Shown here one piece after another: positions 1 through 5,433 of a stretch of DNA of 7,546 bases. Position 1 is the stretch's first letter. Every line of letters begins with the position of its first letter. The stretch spans positions 1 to 7,546 of the forward strand of contig CAUJFK010000255.1 in the NCBI GenBank assembly GCA_963169175.1, read 5' to 3'. A model generated the notes under the pieces. That model had not been told where the DNA came from. It was given only the letters and a program-made list of their open reading frames with translations, and did not search any database. Source of the stretch: Acidobacteriota bacterium (GTDB lineage: Bacteria > Acidobacteriota > Blastocatellia > Pyrinomonadales > Pyrinomonadaceae). The position numbers and the translations under genes were made by a program.

Positions 1-57
1 AACAAAAGAGCCAAACCCTTTAAGTGGACTTATACAGGCGAACCACTTACTATATGA
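1..57 (+). CDS. IS630-family transposase, C-terminal fragment
   Basis: The first 18 codons (frame 1, stop TGA at 55-57) read NKRAKPFKWTYTGEPLTI. The A-K/H-P-F-x-W-x-Y-T-G-x-P-L tail is the characteristic C-terminus of IS630-family DDE transposases, which cut and paste short elements into TA dinucleotides. Only this tail lies in the window; the catalytic domain and left end would be upstream of base 1, so it cannot be said whether the element is intact. GC content (about 38% over 1-60) is well below the rest of the window, consistent with an acquired element. The right terminal inverted repeat should lie shortly after the stop, but cannot be defined without the left end. Recognition rests on a short motif. 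Confidence 0.65.
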   Translation, partial: NKRAKPFKWTYTGEPLTI

Positions 58-162
58 ACTTAGCAATCGTTACACTAGGCAACGCGAAAAGGGCAATTAT
101 ACAACGTCGGTAGGAATGAGGAATAATCCGGACTATTGGAACGGACCGATGTGGTAAGAACT
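58..162. other. IS630 right-end flank, no clear gene
   Basis: This AT-rich stretch (mid-40s % GC) follows the transposase stop and should contain the right end of the insertion element and the start of flanking DNA. TA dinucleotides, the IS630 target, occur several times, so the exact boundary is not visible. A second frame stays open from base 2 through here to TAA at 155-157 (51 codons, ending DYWNGPMW), overlapping the transposase tail. It has no start codon in the window and I do not assign it a function. Confidence 0.4.
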
Positions 163-372
163 ATGAAAAAGCTGAATTCTGGCGACCTCGCTCGTTATAG
201 GTTCTTAATCCTTGGTGTCAGCGTTGGGATAACTTCAAGCCTTTATGATTTGATCGGCAACGGTCCTTTCGACCCGGTAAAGGCGGGCACGGTGCTTGTC
301 GTGGCAATTGCCGTAGGGTATTTCGTCGACAGCCTGCTAGCCCGTTCGCAAGGAGAGATTGGTCCGCGTTGA
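163..372 (+). CDS. Small putative two-helix membrane protein, chimeric C-terminus
   Basis: I do not recognise a family. From the ATG at 163 the product is 69 residues with a basic start (MKKLNSGDLARYR), a hydrophobic segment at about residues 12-31, a short polar loop with GNGPFDPVK, and a second hydrophobic segment at about 40-60. This suggests a helical hairpin in the inner membrane. The frame stays open upstream to a TTG at 136, but MKK at 163 is a more natural start; neither has a good ribosome binding site. The last residues (GEIGPR) are read out of frame from DNA that in another frame encodes the RHS motif RLVRVDEPD, so the native C-terminus has probably been replaced at a recombination junction near 340-356. 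It could be a truncated gene, a small immunity-type protein from an RHS toxin locus, or a chance ORF. Confidence 0.35.
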   Translation: MKKLNSGDLARYRFLILGVSVGITSSLYDLIGNGPFDPVKAGTVLVVAIAVGYFVDSLLARSQGEIGPR

Positions 373-2011
373 TGAACCGGACGCTGGCGGTGCTTTGCCT
401 GATCTGGAGAACCCGGCGGTAATCCAGAAGACCGACTATGGCTATGATGGCAACGATAATCTGACGAGCGTTATCCAAACGGATAATACGGTCACGCCTT
501 CGGTGACGCAGGAGAGGAAGTTTAAGTACGATCCGATCTCCAGATTGACGCACGAGCGGCAGGTTGAGGCGGCGGCTACGCTGGATGATGCGGGTGTTAA
601 AGGAACGGCCGACCCACTGACGAAGTGGACGAAGTTTTTGAAATATACTGAAAAGGGCCTGGTTGATTATGCCGTGGATGCGCGGGGCATCACGACGGAT
701 TTTCATTACGACGGGCTTAACCGTATAGATTCGATCACTTACACGGGCGAGAGCGGTTTTCAGACGCCGAATGTCACTTACACCTATGGCCAGGAGCGGA
801 GCGGCTTTTACAACAAGGGAGCATTGACGCGGGTGGAGACGGGCGCGACCGCGACCAATCCGGCGACGGCGGCGGAGTTTGATTACGACCAGATGGGAAG
901 ATTGGTAAAGCATCGTCAGTGGATCGCGAGCGAACAGTATGATCTGGAATACGGGTACAATATCGCCGGGCAGATGGTGAGCGAGAAGTATCCGAGCGGA
1001 AAGGTTGTGACGAACACTTACGACGCAAATGGCAGATTGTCCGGTGTGGCCGACGCTCAGCGGACCTACCTGAGCGGGATGCAGTATCTGGGCAAGGGGA
1101 ATTCGATGAGTCAAACGTCGCTTGGCAATGGCAACACCGAATCGTTCACACTCAATGACCGTTTCCAGATGATCGGGCAGGAGTTGAAGAAAGGTTCGGA
1201 TGTTTTGCAGAAGTTTGACTATGGCTACGGTCAGATTGACGGCTCTGGGAACCTTGACGTTACTAAAAACAACGGCCAGCTCGCGAAGATTGAATCATTT
1301 ATTGGGACGAACAAGCAGGCGACGCAGAAGTTCCAGTACGATCACGTTGGCCGGTTAAAAGAGTCTGCCGAGTATCGCGGCGACAATGGCAGCCTCACCT
1401 ACAAGCAGGTGTTCGACTTCGACCGCTTCGGGAATTTGTATCGCAAGGAGGCGAGCAATCCGACCGCGGGACAGGCGAATCCGCTTGCGTTTACGCCGAT
1501 AGAAGAAGGGGCCGGGCCGGGGACGGGAGATATTGATAAGGCCACGAACCGGTTTCGCACGCAGACGACGTATGACGAGGCCGGACAGGTTGTGAATGAC
1601 GCGAAGTTCCGCTCGATGAGTTTTGGGTATGACGCGAACGGCCGGCAGGTGAAGGCGACGCGGAGCGGAGTTCCCGACGTGTGGACGGTGTATGATGCTC
1701 TGGGGAATCGGCCTCAGCGTTTAGAAGATCAACTTTCGGACATTCAAAATCCAAGATCCGACGAGGCACACTCCCTACCGGTCGTGTCTCTGCCTCAGCG
1801 TCTCTGCGTCTCCGCGTCTTACAAATCCAAAATCCGACGAGGCACACTCCCTACCGGTCGTGTTTGCGGCCTCAGCGTCTCAGCGTTTAGGATGTGGCGG
1901 TCGTTTCTGCCGGACGGGGCACACTCCCTACCGGTCGTGTTTCTGCCAGGGCGAGAGGCAGGTGTATGGGGCACACTTCCTACCGGTCGTGTTTGCGGCC
2001 TCAGCGTTTAG
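359..2011 (+). CDS. RHS/YD-repeat protein, internal fragment truncated at both ends (probable pseudogene)
   Basis: RHS/YD-repeat proteins are large secreted or surface proteins whose beta-sheet shell encapsulates a variable C-terminal domain, often a toxin. Counting from the TTG at 359, residues 1-451 are RHS-like. YD repeats are visible near 27 (YGYDGNDNLTS), 56, 115 (FHYDGLNRI), 174 (FDYDQMGRL), 219 (TYDANGRL), 325 (FQYDHVGRL), 352, 403, 421 and 443 (TVYDALGNR). The frame is blocked upstream by TAG at 338-340, and there is no signal peptide or proper start; AAGGAG at 350-355 lies only 3 bases from the TTG. After residue 451 (base 1711) homology stops, and the remaining ~100 residues (e.g. 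EAHSLPVVS, GTLPTGRV) are translated intergenic repeats. The RHS core domain and any toxin tip are therefore absent. Full-length members usually exceed 1000 residues. I read this as a degraded gene remnant, though the internal frame is undamaged, so the loss is probably recent. Confidence 0.75.
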   Translation: MVRVDEPDAGGALPDLENPAVIQKTDYGYDGNDNLTSVIQTDNTVTPSVTQERKFKYDPISRLTHERQVEAAATLDDAGVKGTADPLTKWTKFLKYTEKGLVDYAVDARGITTDFHYDGLNRIDSITYTGESGFQTPNVTYTYGQERSGFYNKGALTRVETGATATNPATAAEFDYDQMGRLVKHRQWIASEQYDLEYGYNIAGQMVSEKYPSGKVVTNTYDANGRLSGVADAQRTYLSGMQYLGKGNSMSQTSLGNGNTESFTLNDRFQMIGQELKKGSDVLQKFDYGYGQIDGSGNLDVTKNNGQLAKIESFIGTNKQATQKFQYDHVGRLKESAEYRGDNGSLTYKQVFDFDRFGNLYRKEASNPTAGQANPLAFTPIEEGAGPGTGDIDKATNRFRTQTTYDEAGQVVNDAKFRSMSFGYDANGRQVKATRSGVPDVWTVYDALGNRPQRLEDQLSDIQNPRSDEAHSLPVVSLPQRLCVSASYKSKIRRGTLPTGRVCGLSVSAFRMWRSFLPDGAHSLPVVFLPGREAGVWGTLPTGRVCGLSV

Positions 2012-2074
2012 CAGATCCACAATCGGACATCCAAAATCCAAAATCCGACAAGGCACACTCCCTACCGGTCGTGT
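1712..2074 (+). repeat. Composite direct-repeat array, five copies of a 23-base core
   Basis: Five copies of a 23-base core begin at 1765, 1841, 1918, 1970 and 2052. The shared centre is CACACTCCCTACCGGTCG, preceded by GG and followed by TGT; the copy at 1970 differs by one base (TTCC for TCCC). Start-to-start spacing is 76, 77, 52 and 82 bases. Two other modules recur between cores. One is a CCTCAGCGT-type block (1712-1724, 1793-1820, 1870-1890, 1999-2011), often ending GCGTTTAG. The other is an AATCCAAAATCCGAC block just before a core (about 1740-1762, 1822-1838, 2028-2049). A degenerate partial core lies near 1896-1911. Spacings are not multiples of three and successive copies are read in different frames, so this is not a protein repeat. 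Intervening segments resemble one another rather than being unique, so it is not a CRISPR. Confidence 0.9.
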
Positions 2075-2078
2075 TCTG

Positions 2079-4847
2079 CTACTCCAATGGAGTAAAGTCG
2101 ACGTTAGCGACTGCGTCCAGGACTTGGACAACCCGCTGCTGGAATTGATAGCGCTTCGACCTCGGTGCGACCGTATAGGTTTGGCCTGTCTCGACCTCTC
2201 CAAAGATGTAATATCCGAACGGGCTCGTGAGTGCCGTTCGGATATTGTTCTCGCTGTCAATAAGCCGAACCGTAACTCGCGCCAGTCCACGGCCGTTCGA
2301 CGAGATCACGCGGCCCGACAACTCGACCATCCCCGCATCGTCATCCGTGATAGTGCCTATGCCCTGTCCATCGGAGATCACGGCGTTCCCGGAAATGCTC
2401 ACGATATCGAGCGTGAATTCCTCGTCCGGTTCGTCGCCCGGATCTGCGATCAGCGGGACCACAACCTGTTGGGTGATCGTGCCGGCCGGAAACACTACGT
2501 CCAGATCATCGACAGCGGTGAAATCGGTGCCTTCGGTCGCGGTAAGGCTATTGGTGCTGACTCTGACGGTCACCGGCTGATCGCTTGGGGCCGATAGCGA
2601 GATCGTGAAAACCACATCGTTCGACGGAGCACTGGTCCGTTTAGTGCCCCGGCCCGGCGGGTTTCCTTCCCCGCCCGTTGCGTCACCGACGCCGACGCCT
2701 GCCGCCCCGCCAGTGATCTCAAGGTTTGCATTGTTGATATCAAAGAATATGTTCCCGACCGCCTCGACCTTTAAACGGGCGGTGGTGGTCGCTATGCTGG
2801 GAACCGTAACGGCCTCGCTGCCGTCATTCGCCGTGCTGGCGCTGAGTACGGTAGGAAAGGTCTGCCCTCCGTCGATCGAGAGCGAGATCTTGACATTCGC
2901 GGCACTAATCGGCGCCGCGTCCGTCCCGACCACATCCCATGTCACGGTGGCCGCCGAGCCGGCGGCCAACTGGCCCGCCGTATTTTGCGAAGTGATCTGG
3001 AAAGGCCCGGCCGTATTGACGACGGTCACGGTAGTTCCGGCATCGGCGATCCCGCCGCGGCGGTCGCGTACGGAAACCCGAAAGTTCATGGTTCTTGCGA
3101 CCGAAGGCAGATGTTCACCGGTTACACACGTCACCGAAGCTTCGCAGACCGCGCCTGGCGCACCGCTTGGGTGGGTGCCGGTGTATGTCAACCCCGGATT
3201 ATTGCTTCCGGCCGGGTCGTTCGTTGCCGGATTAAGGATAAACGGCAGGCTCGGGAATGTCCTGGACGGGCTCGAGACCGGTGAGTAGGCCCTGAACAGC
3301 GGCCGCAGAATGCCGTCTGTATCAACGTCATAGGTGTTCGCGGGCGTGCCCAAGGCACCGCTTGCCGATGGTGCGAGGTCGTATTCTTCCCAGGAGTAAC
3401 GCAGGTTCTGAACGTCACCCGCGTCACCGTCGCTGCCCGTAGCGGTAAGGGTGAATGGTGTCAGCTTCGGGATCGTGTACGCTGCCCCGGCATCCACGGT
3501 CGGGATGTTGTTCGTACCGGACGGAACACCGCAGCTTCCGCCGCCACCGGCATCCTGAAGATAGCTGGTCATCTCGGTCAGGCTGCGAATGTGGAATGAC
3601 GGGATGCCTACATCAACGTACTGCTGCAGATTGCGTGCATTGCAAATGCCGACATAAGACATGATCGTTGAGCCGCTTCCCACCTCATACGCGTTCTGCG
3701 CCGACCGCGTGGTACAGGCGCCATCCGGATCGGCGTTGTTGTAGCTGTGGCTGGCGCCAAATTGGTGGCCGACCTCATGGGCTACGTAGTCCACGGTGAA
3801 CGGATCGCCATAAAAACCTGATCGCGCCGAATAGCCCTCGCCTTTGGCGTTATCCGTGCAGACCGATGGCGAGGACGCCACGCCGCCGCCGCCGGTACCA
3901 AAAAGGTGGCCGAGATCAAAATTCGGCGTACCAAGCCGTGATGATAAGGTGTTGTGATTTAGCGTGAGCTGGGCAGTCGAGTCCGTGTTGTCGTAGGGGT
4001 CTGTGGCCGGATCGTCGAAAATGACATTTGCTCCCGCATTGTCGATCGGCGGGTTGACCAATTGCAGCGAAACCGCAAGCTCATGCCGGAATATGCCGTC
4101 CAGTCGGTTGATCGAAGTCGTAATGGCGGCAAGGGCCGAAGTACGGATCGCCACGGGGTCGGTGGACGTGGTCGTGCCGCGTGCCCATTCGCCGGTTGTC
4201 GCGACAGCTATCCGGTAGGTGCGGATATTCGCACCGATCGAGTAAGACGGACGCATCGATCGCGCATCAAATTCAAATCGGCTCATATCTTCCAGCCAAA
4301 AAAGCCCGCTGCCGACCTTGCACGAAAAATTTTCGCTTGGCGGCGCGCCATACTCGTGCCGAAAGTAAACGATATAATTCTCGGTATCGTTCTCCTGGTA
4401 GGGATCGATGTAAACGGTTCCTTCCGCAGTAAATACATAGCCATGAAACCCTTTGCTCGTCCAATCGAACTGGCCCGTCGATCCGTCATCGGCGGTGCCG
4501 CGGAATGTCTTCCAATTGGGAAATGCGTCCGCGAGGTGTTTGGCAAGGATGTTCGTCCGCTCTATCTTGAATCGCGCCGTTTTGCGGTGCGGCATCGGTA
4601 TCTCGAACCACACATCTCGCGTCCCCTTATTTGCGTCAAGCTCGCGGGGCGTTTTTGACAATGTCTCACGCAACGCGGTCCGATCAAGCTTAACGATCTG
4701 GTACTTTTGCGGTAGAAGCCTCCGCTCGCCCTTACGCGCGATCTGCTCCTCGTTGGTTGTCCGCCAGACGCCGAACTTATCCTGGGCGAGAACGTTTGAA
4801 CTCAAAAACACAATAGCTACAGCAACAAGCAAAAGATTCTTTTTCAT
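2079..4847 (-). CDS. Secreted reprolysin-like (M12B, metzincin) zinc metalloprotease with Calx-beta and carboxypeptidase-regulatory-like domains
   Basis: A 922-residue exported protease expected to hydrolyse extracellular proteins. Residues 1-21 form a signal peptide (basic MKKN, hydrophobic core, cleavage near NVLAQ). A propeptide-like region follows to about 200. The catalytic domain (about 205-435) holds the zinc site H357-E-V-G-H361-Q-F-G-A-S-H367, with Glu358 as general base, and the Met-turn STIMSY (Met396) that marks metzincins. Residues about 447-610 look like a PKD/cadherin-type module and 613-712 like an Ig-type module with the phrase IDGGQTFP. About 713-838 is a Calx-beta domain, with acidic EPDEEF and TITDDD calcium-type motifs. 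About 841-922 is a carboxypeptidase-regulatory-like beta sandwich (GRVISSNGRGLARVTV, SPFGYYIF). The ATG at 4847 is the only reasonable start: upstream in frame there is no other start before a TAG, and no Shine-Dalgarno is visible. The gene is intact and stands alone, divergent from the EF-G gene. Substrate is unknown. Confidence 0.9.
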   Translation of the reverse strand: MKKNLLLVAVAIVFLSSNVLAQDKFGVWRTTNEEQIARKGERRLLPQKYQIVKLDRTALRETLSKTPRELDANKGTRDVWFEIPMPHRKTARFKIERTNILAKHLADAFPNWKTFRGTADDGSTGQFDWTSKGFHGYVFTAEGTVYIDPYQENDTENYIVYFRHEYGAPPSENFSCKVGSGLFWLEDMSRFEFDARSMRPSYSIGANIRTYRIAVATTGEWARGTTTSTDPVAIRTSALAAITTSINRLDGIFRHELAVSLQLVNPPIDNAGANVIFDDPATDPYDNTDSTAQLTLNHNTLSSRLGTPNFDLGHLFGTGGGGVASSPSVCTDNAKGEGYSARSGFYGDPFTVDYVAHEVGHQFGASHSYNNADPDGACTTRSAQNAYEVGSGSTIMSYVGICNARNLQQYVDVGIPSFHIRSLTEMTSYLQDAGGGGSCGVPSGTNNIPTVDAGAAYTIPKLTPFTLTATGSDGDAGDVQNLRYSWEEYDLAPSASGALGTPANTYDVDTDGILRPLFRAYSPVSSPSRTFPSLPFILNPATNDPAGSNNPGLTYTGTHPSGAPGAVCEASVTCVTGEHLPSVARTMNFRVSVRDRRGGIADAGTTVTVVNTAGPFQITSQNTAGQLAAGSAATVTWDVVGTDAAPISAANVKISLSIDGGQTFPTVLSASTANDGSEAVTVPSIATTTARLKVEAVGNIFFDINNANLEITGGAAGVGVGDATGGEGNPPGRGTKRTSAPSNDVVFTISLSAPSDQPVTVRVSTNSLTATEGTDFTAVDDLDVVFPAGTITQQVVVPLIADPGDEPDEEFTLDIVSISGNAVISDGQGIGTITDDDAGMVELSGRVISSNGRGLARVTVRLIDSENNIRTALTSPFGYYIFGEVETGQTYTVAPRSKRYQFQQRVVQVLDAVANVDFTPLE
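2080..2094. other. Perfect inverted repeat at the protease stop codon
   Basis: TACTCC AAT GGAGTA is a 6-base-pair stem with a 3-base loop, overlapping the last codons and stop (TAG, 2079-2081) of the minus-strand protease gene. It lies between that gene and the last core repeat. No T-tract follows on either strand, so it is not a canonical intrinsic terminator. It may be a chance consequence of the codons for the final residues TPLE. Confidence 0.3.
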
Positions 4848-5139
4848 ATATGTTGGTTGGTGGTTGCCTAACGGCTAACAGGGTCTTGACCCGCAAATTT
4901 TCTGCATGGACGTCACCTATAAGGTTGAAGGCCGTTCAAACTAAACTCGGAGAGCAGCGATTCAGATGTCCAACTAAGATAGATAACGATAAAATAGCGT
5001 AAAACGGGTCAACATTATCACCGGCCACTGAAAAAAACATTTTTGTTCGTCTATAAAGCTGAGGCGGCTGAGTATGGCCAGCCGGCCGACGGTGTTGGCG
5101 GTGTGAAATGCGTGCAACAATACCGGCAGGGGTCGATCC
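4848..5139. other. Protease leader/intergenic region with TTGACCC half-sites
   Basis: No gene is supported in these 292 bases. The region upstream of the protease is AT-rich around 4970-5050. On the minus strand TTGACC (5012 down to 5007) could be a -35 box, but the best -10 candidate, TATCGT at 4991-4986, sits at only 15 bases, so a promoter is uncertain. GGGTCTTGACCC at 4881-4892 is a 5-base-pair inverted repeat about 35 bases before the start codon. The half-site TTGACCCG (4886-4893) recurs inverted as CGGGTCAA at 5005-5012, which could be an operator arrangement. An A/T tract (A7 then T5, about 5031-5045) lies further upstream. Confidence 0.35.
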
Positions 5140-5241
5140 GCACACTCCCTACCGGTCGGTTTCTGCCTCTGCGTTTAACAAATCCAAAATCGGAAATCCA
5201 AAATCCAACATCCGACAAGGCACACTCCCTACCGGTCGTGT
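5140..5241 (+). repeat. Second cluster of the composite repeat, two core copies
   Basis: Two further copies of the same core begin at 5140 and 5219 (79 bases apart), in the same orientation as the array at 1712-2074. The first lacks one leading G and has GGTCGG in place of GGTCGTG. The second matches the full 23 bases and continues TTCTGCC, as the copy at 1918 does. Between them lies the same module order: TCTGCCTCTGCGTTTAACA, then AATCCAAAATC-type blocks (about 5180-5208), then CGACAAG leading into the next core. Together with the first array this brackets the protease gene with direct repeats about 3.2 kb apart. Confidence 0.88.
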
Positions 5242-5298
5242 TTCTGCCATGAAATTTGGCACGGCGGGGCGGTGGAGCAAATTGCGGGGCGGCTTATC

Positions 5299-5327
5299 TT
5301 GCGATTCTGGTGCAGGTCGTATAAATT
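5299..5327 (+). promoter_or_regulatory. fusA: Possible sigma70-type promoter for the EF-G gene
   Basis: TTGCGA at 5299-5304 (4 of 6 to TTGACA) is followed after 17 bases by TAAATT (5322-5327, 4 of 6), or after 15 bases by TATAAA (5320-5325, 5 of 6). The segment is the only AT-rich stretch between the repeat cluster and the coding region. It would give a leader of about 100 bases before the ATG at 5434. Assigned from position and weak consensus only. Confidence 0.35.
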
Positions 5328-5415
5328 AAATTCTTACCAACTACCATCACAGCCGCAAGGACCCGAGGCGGCCTTTTCGGGACTTGAGACTTTAGGGGAA
5401 ATTGAGTCTTTCCAC

Positions 5416-5421
5416 AAGGAG
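5416..5421 (+). promoter_or_regulatory. fusA: Ribosome binding site that decides the EF-G start
   Basis: AAGGAG lies 12 bases before the ATG at 5434, slightly long but the best site in the leader. The reading frame is open back to 5272, but those 54 extra residues resemble nothing in EF-G. The protein from 5434 (MKAFETENIRNLAVIGHGD) begins where EF-G family members begin, just before the G1 loop. Confidence 0.6.
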
Positions 5422-5433
5422 AACCTGCCGAGC

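Noticed and set aside
218..1114. 298-residue minus-strand ORF opposite the RHS gene
   Set aside because: It is the antisense shadow of the RHS fragment: Arg/Leu/Ile-rich low-complexity composition, no domain motif, and it runs across the junction at ~350 into unrelated sequence.
1712..2011. C-terminal toxin domain of the RHS protein
   Set aside because: The ~100 residues after GNR are translated DNA repeats in shifting frames (AHSLPVV versus GTLPTGRV), not a folded domain.
1765..2074. CRISPR array
   Set aside because: The cores are evenly conserved and separated by 29-59 bases, but the separating sequences share modules (CCTCAGCGT, AATCCAAAATC) rather than being unique, spacing is irregular, and no cas gene is present.
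2074..2094. Intrinsic terminator between the RHS remnant and the protease
   Set aside because: A perfect 6-bp stem exists at 2080-2094, but no T-tract follows on either strand and it overlaps protease codons.
1860..3288. Plus-strand ORFs of 245 and 227 residues opposite the protease
   Set aside because: They are antisense to a well-supported protease with intact catalytic and structural motifs, and the first begins inside the non-coding repeat array.
5043..5252. 69-residue plus-strand ORF upstream of EF-G
   Set aside because: Its C-terminal half is translated repeat sequence (NPKSEIQNPTSDKAHSLPVV); it has no clear ribosome binding site and no family resemblance.
5272..5433. 54-residue N-terminal extension of EF-G
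   Set aside because: It is open by chance in the leader. EF-G homology begins at the ATG at 5434, preceded by AAGGAG, and the possible promoter lies inside the extension.
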